Positions 1 to 12,170 of a stretch of 64,000 bases of DNA are shown here, in pieces. The translations under genes were made by a program, and so were the position numbers. Every line of letters starts with the position of its first letter. Within the stretch, counting starts at the first letter, position 1. The DNA is from Rutpela maculata (Eukaryota; Arthropoda; Insecta; Coleoptera; Cerambycidae). The stretch lies in assembly GCA_936432065.2 (NCBI GenBank), contig OW386291.2, positions 14,609,821-14,673,820 of the forward strand, in the 5' to 3' direction. The notes beneath the pieces were generated by a model that was not told the origin of the DNA, ran no database searches, and was given only the letters and a program-made list of their open reading frames with translations.

Positions 1-3000
1 CACAGCATATCCGAAATTCAACAAAAACCTTAATCAAATCAGAATTAATCCAGCATCGACCGAACTATTACCGAACACATGCCCACAAAAAGAAAAAGTG
101 GGGTGTGCTGAGGTACTGACCATACCTATCTCTTGTATTTTGAGCCGCTGACCACGAATCTGACCTTCGTTTTGCCCCAACACATCAGGGTTTTTTTAAC
201 ACCATAAAAAGTCTGTTGGATTGTAATATTGCTTACGCAACTCATTTACATTAGACTCCAAAAGTGATTCAATTTAATTCAACCTAATAACATTGTGGTA
301 CTTCAGTATTCACCCCATAACCCTGGGAATCCGATGAAAATGGGGGGGTATCTTAATTGGGGACTTAATGAGAATATAACCTCGAATCCTTCTATTTGAG
401 TATCATATATCTATGATCCCATAACCCTATGACCCTTAAACTCTGAAAACCCAACGGAAAAAATGGAGATTCTAAGTAGGAGAATTCGTGATCATGGTCA
501 TCTCATCAAAAGGCATTTTATTAAGGGTAAAAATATGTATTATTTCTCATAATATCGTTAACATACAGTTTTTATATTTGTTTCTACAGTACTTCAAAGT
601 TAAAAAATCGAAAAATAAATTTTTTTCAGTTCTTTGCCATAAAATATTATTAACAATCAAACTCGTTCTTTGCATATACCTACCTTATAGGGGAGCTCAT
701 GACGAAGAAATTGACGGGTCGAACGTTTTTCTATGACCTTTAGAAGCGAGGATATAATTTTGTAGGGGGTAGACTAATTTTTGGCTAGTCCCAAAACTTT
801 CCGATAAATCGTTATTTTTGAAACTAAAATCACCGGATTAAGAGGTACATGTTATCATGATTATGGATTATTTTAACTCAAATCGAGAGTTCATTAGCAC
901 CGAAATGAAGGGTGTGAAAATGCAGCAGTGAATATTGAAGAAAATACAGACTGCCACGTCGCTTGCTGCTTAACGCGGATTTTCGTAATTTTTTTAACAA
1001 GTAAAATAGCATCAGAAAATTTTGCGTACACTATAAATTCAGAATTTATAATAAAAAAAAATGAGAAATGAGCCTATTTAGCACTCCTTGCCAGTACTTT
1101 CCCAATTTCGAAGTGAAGGCATGTAAGTAGTTTATTAATGGCTGGGTATTAATATTTTTGTTTGACAAAAATTTCAGGTAATTTTTTTAGGGTTCCATGA
1201 GAAAAATTCTTAATTATCACTATAGATATTTGGATAAACTGGTAAAAGTTTCATCATGTTATGTAAGAAACCAATTATTTGAGGAGAGGTAACAACAGTG
1301 AGAAGCACTTGTCAAATAATTGTTTTTTTATGACAACAGAAGTGTGGGCTGCTGTTCACATGTGGCAGCCATAATATACTATTTCTCTCTTGGTGACTAT
1401 CTCTCTCCAATAATTAAGTCAGCAGAAATATTGTCAAAAATATTTGAAAAAGTCTGTCTATCTGCTGTAATAAATCATGATAGTGACGATGTTTAATAAA
1501 AAGTTATAAAAAAACATATAATTTATTACTTGAATTGTATAATTAACCCATAAAGTGTGCGATATCTCGGACTAACAGGTCATTTATTTATTTTCACTAT
1601 GTTGTAGCAGTCTAATTTTGATGACACTTTCAACAGTTTATCGAAATGTGTATAGCTGTATTTAATGGAAGAGTTGCAGCTAGACCTTACGGGGAATAGA
1701 CGCTTACTAAAAACGCTGCTTTAAATCGGAAAAAAAACCGATAACAAGCTGGCCCAAATAGGTCAAAATTACATTTGTGATGAAGCGAAAAATTATGCAA
1801 ACGGTGGTGGTGTCAGAATAACGACAATTAAGTGCTAACATTTAATTAATACGGGCGATTAAATCTTTTCAGTGCAGTGTAAAAAAGTGAAAACAGTTGA
1901 CAGACATAGAGTATCGGACCCAACTCATAAAGGAAGCTATAAATCAGTCAAGATAAGTAAATTTAAACACTATTTACGTCTTAGGTACTTGTGGAAAACT
2001 TAAAGAATTTCATAAACAGACCCTGAGAACTCCAATCGTACTAGCATAGCCGATGGCCTGTTACAGTTCAAAATAACATTTGTAAACGTACATCAGTCAA
2101 ACTTTTTTAAATCTTTTGTTTTTATAGGTATGTCTGTCTTTGCTTAATTTTAAGGTTGATAATCCTATAAAAATTATTCTAGCTAGATTCTATGTCGTAA
2201 ATAACCCATTGCACACATTAATTGCTGGAGAACATTTCGGTTAGTCATTAATGATTTTGTACTCACCTCCAACCAGGAGAAAATAGTAATATTGTGCTAA
2301 TAGATACTATTACTTAAATATTCAGTGCCGTTGTGTACTAATCGCAATTTTCAAGCCGTTAGTTCAGTCCCTAGCGTTTATTCCCAACAATGTGTTTTGC
2401 TGTATAGTGGGTTGCAGTAAACTAGGCGTTTTATTCTCCACAAATTCAAAGATGTAAAATCGGTAATATAGATTTTCTTTAGGACTGTCAGGGGTCAGGG
2501 TTGTTGGTTCTTCTTGCAAATCTTTGAGCATAGTGGTGTTTCAGCGAAAACTTTACGAGTTTAAATTATTTTGTCCATCTTATGGGATTCTCTCGAAAAG
2601 TTACTATTCGATTATCCGTTTATCGATTTGAGAGCGATTTGTGTGTATATTTATGGTACTGGATATCGACATCTTCGACTGAAGGATTTCACGCTGTTAA
2701 CCCATTTTTGTCAATTTGCACGAGACCAAGCCTCAACATCAAAAGTCAATCAACTACCAAGACATAATTTTCAGGACAAGGAAACCCTCACAATCGAGGT
2801 AATTACTTTTATTATTACATCCAGCCTAAGAAAAATTGTCCTGGAGTACTTTCCTTCTTAAAGAGGAAATATTTTATTTTTTTTTAGGGTCCTTTCTCCC
2901 CCTTGTTTCGTATTTGCCTACTTATATGGTATGATTGGTATGAAATTCGCATACATTATCGATACGAAATAGACATCAGGAGTACCCATCTCTTCAGTGG

Positions 3001-3789
3001 CACATACCTGTTACTACGCTGCAGACTGCAATTTATTTTGTGGGAGCTACGCTCCACCTTGATGAAGAATATTGCATTGGGGAGCTGCCGGTACATGCCT
3101 GGTCGCGAGGGCCTGTCTTGGGAACCAGTCTACCCTGGCTAACTAACCTGTTTGGAGGAGAACACGCAAGTTCCAATTATTTTTAAGTTCTCTTATTACC
3201 TAAATGGTATACCGGTCTATGTTACAATAGTTAGTTATTACTAAATGTCTTTAAAAATTTCTGTTTTGTTGCGTTGACGCCTAAGATATTTTCTTTTTTT
3301 TGTTAGGCGGAAATTAGCGCTTACTTATTTCCACTTAATATTTCCTTGGGGGTTTAAGCGTTAGCTTACGTAAGCTACGTTTGAATTACATATCAATATA
3401 TATATTTTGTTTAATTCCCGCTTATTAATAGTTCTGACTTGTACATATGCATAGTCTTTTGTCCTCTACCGTAATCAAAGTTATAAATACCTATGTTGTA
3501 TATATATGTATAGATATATTGTGTACTATTTTTTTTATATGAACCTTTTGTTATGTTTTCTGTAATGATTCGCAGTACATTGAATTAGCCATTAAATGTT
3601 AAAATATTACTTGGGTTTCCTTACGTTGTCTTGTCAAGTAACTTATTTAGTAAATTTGAGGTTATAATTTTGCTTTGTTCGGTATTTGTGTTCATAAATT
3701 TACTTGGCGCCCCTGTACATCAAAATTCTAGTTGGACCCCGACCCTCTCCACTGTAGTTGGCCGGCAAATACCGTTGTCATCTCACAAC
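1..3789. other. Long stretch with no recognisable gene
   Basis: AT-rich DNA in which only short open frames occur, none with a family signature I recognise. The part around 3300-3720 is vaguely LTR-like: a TG-rich U3-like stretch, then TTGGCGCCC at about 3704, which resembles the start of a retroelement primer-binding site. No matching second LTR or gag/pol frame is visible. I see no RNA gene here. Confidence 0.5.
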
Positions 3790-4862
3790 AGACCAGCTTG
3801 TACCGCCCGAGTCCCTAAACGTCGACCTGGCGTAACAGACCTCCTAATTGTCGCAGAAGAAGAGCAACAAATTCCTAACTTCTTAGAACACATGAAACCT
3901 TATCTGGGCTGAAAATAAACTTCAAGAAAAGTCTAATAATGGGGCGAGACCCTTCAACAAGAGATAGTCGAATCAGCGGAGAAGAAAACAAAATAGGTGA
4001 CTACTCCCTAAGAACAACGAACAAACTAAAATACCTAGGAACATATCTGACGAACCAATTGAAAAGGAGAGACACAGTAAAGGAGAGAATAAAGACAGCA
4101 CAAACTATCATGGGGCCTGACCAAACGGCTGTACATAGCCATCATACTGCCAACGATGACTTATGGAGTTAAAAACGCGGCAATAACAAAAGCCAACAGA
4201 AGAAGTTTGAGAAGAGCTGACAGAGATTATCATCCAACTACTCAGAAAAACAACAGAACGAAAACAGCGACATAAAACATCAACACTACTAGAAGGGAAG
4301 ACAAACGCAATGAAGTACTGGGGACACGTCCAAAGAAGGGAACCAACACATATACTGAAGACAATCGAGAGGATCATGAACAAACTGGGAAAGGACCAAA
4401 CATGCTGGGAAAGAAAAGCGAGGGGAAAAATGAATTCCACAAATAAATCGGAGCGATATATACTCTACCAGAATCAGAAACGAAGGAATCAGAAGGCTCA
4501 GAAGAAGAAGAAGATTTATAGAAGCAGAAAAACAAAAATAGGAGCACAGACAGCAGCGACACAATGCGGCAACATATCATATGAAAATCCAGAAGAGGCA
4601 GAAATTCAGAACCAAAAATACAAAAAAAAAGGAGCTCAAACGCTCCCTCACGACACAATGCGGTAACGCATCTCACAAATACCTACACCTCCCATCCCAC
4701 ATTCCTTTACCATGCGCCATGTGGCACTCGCTGCTGGCAACAAGCATGACCTTAGTCCAACCCAGCGTGGACGTAGCAGGTCCAGCTGTATGATCCTTGG
4801 GAGTGACAGAAATGCCTACCGCACGTTGGTAAATCAATCAATCAATCAATCAACCAATCAAC
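3790..4862 (+). pseudogene. 3' fragment of a non-LTR retrotransposon (LINE)
   Basis: Decayed C-terminal part of a LINE reverse transcriptase. Around 3830 the frame reads TDLLIVAEEEQQIPNFLEHM, the position after a YADD box. It is followed at 4025 by a YLGTYL segment typical of the RT thumb/C-terminal region, then by basic sequence. Frameshifts separate the pieces. The 3' end carries a short AATC repeat tail (about 4832-4862), a common way for LINEs to end. A second, inverted copy of the same family lies at 44850-45225: both contain ERIMNKL followed by lysine-rich sequence, and an ACAATGCG stretch near the end. The clade cannot be decided from this fragment. Confidence 0.75.
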
Positions 4863-5241
4863 AATTTTTTAAGGTGGTCAATTGGCTGAAATCCTGCAAA
4901 TATCACGTTTGAACACAATTTTTATTAAACAAAAATATTAATAGTTAAGCGAGACAACTGAAAAAATATATTTTTCTACTTCCATCTTTAAAATGGCGTT
5001 TATCGTATACGTTTCCATGACGCTAAATAATCCTTTAAACACGCTTTCGACAAACCGTGACATCGTGCATTTTAGTCACAGGCTGAACTTAGCAACGAGA
5101 TATTAGTCACAGCTGAGGTTAATTCTAGATATTTTAATGGCAAAAATCAAGTTAGTTTTCCGTAATTCTTGTCATCAATCTGTCAAAATAAATCGACGCG
5201 TTGTGACAAGAGACAAGTAATTTTGTATTTTTTGGAAAAAA

Positions 5242-6446
5242 ATGAGCCTAAACGACAGTGAAAGTGAAGAAGATGTTTTCATTGGTACTCCGCCCGAAAT
5301 TACCCAAGCAGCGGCATCGGCAACTGTTAGTTTGCTGCCAGAAAAATCTAAAAGGAACGTGCATATAAACTTTTCCAAGATTGGCGTCAAGAAAACCAAA
5401 CAAATTCATTTTCTGAGAATGCATTACTTGCTTATTTCCAAAATTTGTCGAAAAAGATGAAACCGTCCTCTTTGTGGGCAATCTATTCAATGCTGCGGAC
5501 GACAATTAATCTAAAAAACAATGTTGATATTAGCAAGTACCCCAAATTGTGCGCATTTCTGAAGCGTAAATCAGACGGTTACAGACCTAAAAAGTCGAAA
5601 ATATTGACACCCCAGCAAATTAGAGAATTCTTATCATCTGCTCCAGACGAAGAATACCTATTTACAAAGGTAATAGTATAAAACCAAATTAAATAAAAAT
5701 AAACAAAATTATAAATATTTTAGGTAGGGTTACTTTTTGGAATAATGGGAGCTTGTCGGCGGGAAGAATTGACGAAAATTCAAACAAGTGATGTTGAAGA
5801 CCTTAACACGGCCCTTTTAGTTCACATTCCTGACACGAAAACAAAAACGGAACGTCAGTTTGTTATTGGAGGTAATTTCTATCATACATGCAAGAAATAC
5901 ATGGAACTTCGACCTCCAAACCTGACAAGTACTACCCGATTTTTCTTAAACTACCAGCGAGGAAAATGTAGAAAACAGCCAATTGGAATTAATAAATTTG
6001 GCAGCCTCTCTAGCGTAGTAGCAAAATTCTTAAAATTACCTGACCCTGCTGCTTATACTGGTCATTGCCTAAGAAGGTCTTCAGCGACGATTTTGGTGGA
6101 CTCGGGTGCGGACATCACAGCATTAAAGCGTCATGGAGGGTGGCGATCCACAGCTGTTGCAGAGAGTTATATTGACCACTCGTTAAACAATAAAATTGAG
6201 ACCGCTACTAAAATCATGAACACTGTTCAAAATAATGCAATGCAAAAAAATAAAGAGAATATTGATATTGCAATTGCTCAAAGTTCAAACATTGATAAAA
6301 ATGAAAGTGGACCAAGTATTAGCTTCAATTCAAATCATGAAGCAAATTTAACACAGTTCGATGGAACGCATTTAGGAAAATCACTTAGTTTTTTTAGCAA
6401 TTGCCAAAATGTTTCCAATGTAACCATTAATATACACAATAAGTAG
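5242..6446 (+). pseudogene. Crypton-type tyrosine recombinase gene (one intron, one frameshift)
   Basis: Encodes a YR transposase related to animal Crypton elements, which integrate through a tyrosine recombinase rather than a DDE enzyme. Exon 1 begins at ATG 5242. A one-base loss near 5351-5355 shifts the frame; the continuation to 5669 reads as a SAM-like core-binding region. A 54-bp intron (5670-5723, GT...AG, phase 0) separates it from exon 2 (5724-6446). Exon 2 holds the catalytic signature. Counting residues from ATG 5745, these are the first Arg in ACRREEL (5-6), H107 and R110 in GHCLRR, H130 in KRHGGW and the nucleophile Y142 in ESYID. All catalytic residues are present, so exon 2 is intact; the frameshift makes the copy probably dead. 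No TIRs are expected for Cryptons. TTAGTCAC motifs flank it at about 5074, 5103, 6588 and (reverse) 6613. Confidence 0.85.
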
Positions 6447-6808
6447 AACAATAGTTTAGTAATTTTTTACCGTTACCATGTTATTGATACGTTAATAAAT
6501 GAAATATTAAAATCACTTCCAAATTTTTTATTTAGATATTTGCTGTCGAAGAAAAAGTATAGTATGCAACACGTTTTATAAACTTGTTAGTCACTCATTT
6601 TATTAAACACTCGTGACTAAAATGACGTTTATAAAACTTGTTACATAATATACTATTAATTATCTTCATAATACCCTCTATAGCATCGTTTTTAATTGAT
6701 TATTGATGAATCTTTATTAAATTTAGAGAAAAATAATATTGAAAAATACATTAAAATAGGCACTTTTCAAAGTTATTCATCAATGTCATGATATTTCATG
6801 ACATGAAG

Positions 6809-7314
6809 TGAAAAATATTTTGAGGTTTCTGGTTCCTGTACATACACTAAATCACAATTTTTTTTCATCCCCTTTAATAAGGGGGTGGGGGTGGTAATGG
6901 GGGTGGCTAATGCCAACATTTTTTTTGAGACCTTAGCTTCTCTTGTATATACTAAATACCAATTTCGTGGACTCTTACCTGCTTGATTTACCCAGTTACC
7001 CCAAATTTACCCCAATTTACACCCCAACCCTTCGACGGGACAAGATGAAAATATAATCTAGTTCTAGATCTCGTTAAAGTACAAATGTGTACCAAATTTC
7101 AAGTCAATATCTCAAACGGTTCCAGAGTAAACGTGCGCACAAAAAAAAGTTACAGACAGACAGCCCGACAGACCAACAGACCGACAGACAGACAGAAATT
7201 TTTTTTCGCTCAAACTTAAAATCTCGACGTTTCATGACATTTTAAGCCTATTTGGACAATAAAAATTTTAAAAAAATTTTTTGTCGTTACTATACTTCCA
7301 CTGGACGTGGAAGT
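6809..7314 (+). repeat. TACTTCCAC-family non-autonomous element, copy A (5' truncated)
   Basis: Non-coding dispersed repeat also found at 8695, 14098, 25745, 35638 and (reverse) 57681. Shared landmarks in order: TTTTGAGGTTTCTGGTTC, a G-rich stretch with GGGGTGG, a pyrimidine-rich TTTACCCC block, AAATTTCAAGTCAATAT, a short GACA microsatellite, AATCTCGACGTTTCATGACA, and the end CTGGACGTGGAAGT. Full copies start with the inverse of that end, so the family has short TIRs. This copy lacks the left end. Confidence 0.85.
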
Positions 7315-8202
7315 AATAATAGTACAAATGGATAACCTATTAACAAAATGGCAGTTGTGATATTCGTTCTGGAGGCGCAATTCATATAGTTACCATGCTA
7401 GACCCAGTTTACACTAATAGCGGAATAGAAACATCACCTTTAATAAAACATTCCAAATGTGGCCTCCTACCAGATTTGGGAATATCTGTAACATTGCGTG
7501 TTTGTTGAAATCTCTTGGGAATTTTGTTCCGCATACTCTAAGTAATGGGGTTACGGTAGGCATATAAATAAATTGCAATGTTCCGCATCGTCCCTTTTCT
7601 GTGACCATAATCAACAATCATTAAAATTTCATTCCTTCCCTTTGTTTATTGGAATTAAATTAATAACTAATCCTGCTGACTGTTTTGGGACCCACTTTAG
7701 TTTGACTTATTTAGGGTTCTAATTTTGGATAGGTTAAAACTGATTTAAAATTATAGCTTCTGATAAATACATGAACGAATAAATAAACCACGTTTTCAAG
7801 AATGAGAATACTGTACGTTTTCTACGACTATTCAAGAGAATCTTCGTCATGGCTTGAAATATTTTTATCCCAACAAAATTATGCAAATTAGCAAAAAAAC
7901 CTGCAATTTTAAATTTTGAATGAAATCGACATATGCACAACAGATCGCCATTTGTGTGACAGATTGAGTTGAGTTATGACATACGCGATGTTTTTGGACT
8001 TTGTAATTGCTCCACAAACACTTTGGAGTAATGAATATGAACTCTTGTGATTGGTTCTAGCCCGTGGGTAATTAATTTTTTTGAAATTGGTACTAAAAAA
8101 CTTCAAAATCGTCATTAAATTGCTAGATAATTGCCAGTAAAGTAATCCAATATTGTATGATTCTTGTAGTTGGCGGATATGACAGATAAATGTCAACATA
8201 TA
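7315..8202. other. No gene recognised
   Basis: AT-rich spacer between two repeats. Short open frames only; nothing supportable. Confidence 0.4.
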
Positions 8203-8694
8203 TTAACCTTCCCACAATAAAATTGTGGGAGGTTTTTAAAATTGGTCCAAAATAGAAAATTGAGATACATCAAACCTTTACGTTTTGAGGTTCCAGGAAC
8301 ACAAAAAAATGGTGAAAAATGTCTGTATGTGTGTGCAGAGCTGGGTAAAGTACCCTGATAAAGTGCTTCAAGCACCAAGTACCAAGCACTTAGCTAAAGT
8401 GCTTTAAAGGATCAAGTATCAAGTACCTTTATTTACAAAAGTACTTCAATTACCAAGTACAGTACTTGAAACAGTAAAACACCACGTACCAAGCACTCAG
8501 AAATATAAATGTCTAGCGATAATTAGATAGAATATCATAAGCAAGATTATTGTCACGCCAATCTCATCTTTATGATATGACGATCATGAAGAATTCAGGA
8601 AAATTAAACGCTCTAAAAGAAAACTATTTATGTATTTATTATAGTAAGTATTGTAGGTACATAATAACATTAATAATATACATAGTACATATTA

Positions 8695-9388
8695 AAAAAC
8701 CGCTGCCCAAGGAATCACTACTTCCACATCCAGATTCTCTATCCAAGTCACTCACAACGAAAAAATTTTGTATGTGGAAATAATTGTTTATGGAACTTTA
8801 ATAATATAATATTTGAAATCGTCTACCTCAAAAACCCATAAAACGATACCCCACATCGGTAGCGGGGTGGGGGTTGGTGATAGGGGTGGTAGTGGGGGTT
8901 GATGAATTAAAAAATTATTTTGAGGTTTCTGGTTCTTGTACACACCCTAAATCACAATTTTTTTCATCCCCTTTAATAATGGGGTGGGGGTGGTAATGGG
9001 GTGGCTAATGCCAACATTTTTTTTGAGACCTCAGCTTCTCTTGTATATACTAAATACCAATTTTATGGACTCTTACCTGCTTGATTTACCTATTTTCCCC
9101 AAATTTACCCCAATTTACCCCCCAACCCTTCGACGGAACAAGATGAAAATATAATCTAGTTCTAGATCTCATTAAAGTACATATGTGTACCAAATTTCAA
9201 GTCAATATCTCAAACGGTTCCAGAGTAAACGTGCGCACAAAAAAAGTTACAGACAGACCGACAGACAGAAATTTTTTTTCGCTGAAACTTAAAATCTCGA
9301 CGTTTCGTGATATTCTAAGCCTATTTGAACAATAAAAATTTTTAAAAAAATGTTTGTCGTTCCTATACTTCCACTGGACGTGGAAGTA
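8695..9388 (+). repeat. TACTTCCAC-family element, copy B (full length)
   Basis: About 690 bp, beginning AACCGCTGCCCAAGG, with the TIR TACTTCCACATCCAG at 8719 and the matching CTGGACGTGGAAGTA at 9374-9388. It has the same internal order of blocks as the other copies, including the GACA microsatellite at about 9250. No coding capacity. Confidence 0.85.
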
Positions 9389-10515
9389 ATTAAACATTTC
9401 ATATAAAATATATCTAAAAAAGTAAAACCTATACTATACTAACACTATAGTGGGTAAAAATAAACTTCTTAAAAAGCGTTTGGGGAGGAACTTCTTTTGT
9501 TGGAATCTGGCATATAACAAAGTATGACTATACATGTTTGGCTTGGAGCGAGGTTGACAAACAATTGAAATTACAAAATATCGTTTTTTCTAGCATTTTT
9601 ATGAATATCTGCTGTCGTATTATTCATATTGCAAAAATATAAAATGGAGATTGTTCACAACCAAATTTCAAATAGATTAAGATATACAAGACCTCTATTA
9701 AATATGTACTGACCTCAAGAAAAATGAACAAGCCAATATATAGCTTTTTTAAATAATTTAATATAGCTTTAATAATAATCTATCCATTTACATAAAATTT
9801 TGAAGAAACATACTCTTTATGGATATTAACAACCACAGAAAGTTTCACTACAAATATTTGTTTAAAAGCCATAAACTATTTAAAAGTTTCCGGGCTCATA
9901 ATAATTAAGCCATTAAGTCGTACAGAAACAATATTGTTTTACACTGTAGGTAATTTTTTAAAGATACTTTTGAATAGTTTTAACGAAATAATTTTTTACG
10001 TTTACTTTAACAATTTTTTAGAAAACTATTTTTTTTAAATTTAATACAAAAAGTACGGTATCGGCTTCCAATTAACATAAGAGGATATTTATTTTTTTAA
10101 TTATTTTGTGTACGTACTGTCGTGCGCAAAAAAAATGGGACAAGTTTTATAACGTATTTTTGCTAAAATCTAGTTGTGTACATCTATCTTTAATTTTTGT
10201 GCAGCTATACGTAAAATGAGTATTTCACGTTCTCAAAACAGTCCGTGAAATTTAATTTCACGTCCGTTACCCTTAGTAACGGCCGAAAAACTAAAAGTCA
10301 TAATAATTGACGTTTAAGTCACTTTAAAATTGACATTTCTAAAATATGACAAACAAAAATGGTTATATTTTATTAAACAGACTGTCAAGTATACATTCAA
10401 AATATACCGTTTCCATAGAAACGCTCTGACGTTAAGGCCACCGCATTTATTTAGCAAAATATAGCATAAACGGTGGTGTTATTTTCACCATCTATACTAA
10501 CTATAATTTACGGTT
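9389..10515. other. No gene; AT-rich interior of the 8336-12494 element
   Basis: No open frame worth reporting. A small inverted repeat, CACGTTCTC...GTGAAATT...TTTCACG, lies at about 10228-10262. Confidence 0.4.
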
Positions 10516-10668
10516 GCACAAAAAATAGTGTTTATACCATGGCCGCGTAATTTTTTTGCGCCCTCGAGATTATCTTGCCTCGGCCGCAAGCGGCCTCGGC
10601 GATAATTTTTCTCTCGGTACGTAAAAAGGAATTTCGCGGCCTTGGTATAAAAATAACTATTTTGTGAC
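10516..10668. repeat. Short foldback (hairpin) element
   Basis: The arms TTTATACCATGGCCGCG (from 10531) and its near-inverse CGCGGCCTTGGTATAAA (from 10636) enclose a second GC-rich palindrome, GCCTCGGCCGC/GCGGCCTCGGC, at the centre. It would fold into a long hairpin and contrasts with the AT-rich surroundings. Confidence 0.7.
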
Positions 10669-10715
10669 ATTGTCAGTTGCCATAATTCATTGGAAGTGTG
10701 CAAATAGAAAGAGTG

Positions 10716-11625
10716 AGATCCCAGAGCCGCCAGACCTACGTCATTTTAGCAAAGCTAATATTTTGACAACAAATAGTGTTATATTTAGTTAAGAACGTAT
10801 GCCTATTTGCTAGTTTGAAATCGTGGCCCTTTTGCAGAAAACAGGTACAAAAGGTACATAAGAATTTTACTCAGTACGTTAAATTATGATAGCTGGATTA
10901 TTTTACAAGTGACACGCTAACTACATGGTAGAGATGGGCACGTGACGTGAATTTCACCGTGTCACGCCGTGTCACGGCGTGAGCGTGTACATTTAAGGTA
11001 CCAAATCACGGAAGATTTCGTGAGTGTGCGTGAGTCAAAAGATCCCGTGCGTGAGCGTGCGTGAGTTTGCCTTAACATATATCAGTCGTGCGTGAGTGTG
11101 CGTGAGCTAAAGGTTTAAAGTCGTGAGCGTGCGTGAGCGTGAGTCAAAATCGACTCACGCGCCCGTCTCCACTACATGGTATAAGCGTCAACCTCCAAAT
11201 CTTAAGGTCCGAGGTTCGATCCCTGAGCGTTCTCAGTTTTTTTTCAAATATACATACTAAGAAAAAAGTTATGGCCAAAAATAATAAATATTTCCCTTTC
11301 GGTTGTCTCTTTCTTGGTAATCGCCTCCTTGTTAATATTTCTTGAAAAAAAAAAAGCTGAGAACGCTCAGGATCGAACCTCGGACCTTAAGATTCGGAGG
11401 TTGACGCTTACACCACGTCGTTAGTGTGTCACATGGAAATTAAACCAGCTATCATATTTTAACGTACTGAGTAAAATTTTTATGTACCTTTTGTACCTGT
11501 TTTCTGCAAAAGGGCCCCGCTTTCAAACTAGCAAATACGCATACGTTCTTAACTAGATATTACACTATTTGTTGTCAAAATATTAGCTTTGCTAAAGTGA
11601 CGTAGGTCTGGCAGCTCTGGGATCT
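10716..11625. mobile_element. Foldback element with a tRNA-like box B in both arms
   Basis: The left arm (10716-10928 plus 11180-11250) and the right arm (about 11355-11625) are long inverted copies. The arms start AGATCCCAGAGC and end GCTCTGGGATCT. Near the apex each arm contains GGTTCGATCC, a match to the RNA polymerase III box B, preceded by GACCTTAAG-type sequence and followed by a T-run in the plus direction (11240). This suggests a SINE or tRNA pseudogene captured as an inverted dimer. The left arm is interrupted by the hAT MITE at 10929-11171; removing it restores the arm. Confidence 0.75.
10929..11171. mobile_element. 243-bp hAT-type MITE
   Basis: TIRs TAGAGATGGGC and (reverse) TGGAGACGGGC, with a perfect 8-bp target duplication CTACATGG at 10921-10928 and 11172-11179. 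Those features assign it to the hAT superfamily. The interior is unusual: it consists almost entirely of variants of GTGAGCGTGCGTGAG and the palindromic TCACGCCGTGTCACGGCGTGA. Confidence 0.9.
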
Positions 11626-12170
11626 TGGACTAAGAGAGAGATTTACATTAGAAAAAAATGGTTGTCCTATTTAATTTTGCTCATGACAGTACCTACTTTT
11701 TAAACATGTTAAAACTTTTCAGTTTTGTAAAAATAATCGCAAAAATACAAGCGCTAAACGAATAAAAAAAATTCAAATTACAAAACGTGGTTAGACATAA
11801 ACTAATTATTTCGTTAAAACCAATTAAAAGCACTTTTAAAACCTACAGTTTAAAACTTGTTGCTTCAAATTCAATTACTGCAGTATATTAAGGCGAAAAT
11901 AAATTAACTATCTCATCTCATCAGTCCTCAATTCTATTCTAAAACTTAACCTTTTCTTTATTTCTCTTTACCTAACACAAAATCATTCTGGATTTTCAAG
12001 GAGTTACTTCGGTGACTTGAGAAGCGGTTAAGAAAACATTTTAAGAAACAATACCCAACAGGGATGGTAATCACACACTCGCATCACCAATTATGGATAA
12101 CTAAACACTGAATAGTGAACACAAGCGACTTTGTTTTTCTATTAGTTCCTGACAATTCATGGCGAGACTT
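11626..12170. other. No gene; contains a 55-bp block shared with 29042
   Basis: The block at 11980-12036 is nearly identical to 29042-29098 in the 27633-29707 element. Otherwise the sequence is featureless and AT-rich. Confidence 0.5.

Noticed and set aside
3640..3720. LTR retrotransposon primer-binding site (TTGGCGCCC)
   Set aside because: No paired LTR, no gag/pol frame and no polypurine tract visible; could be chance.
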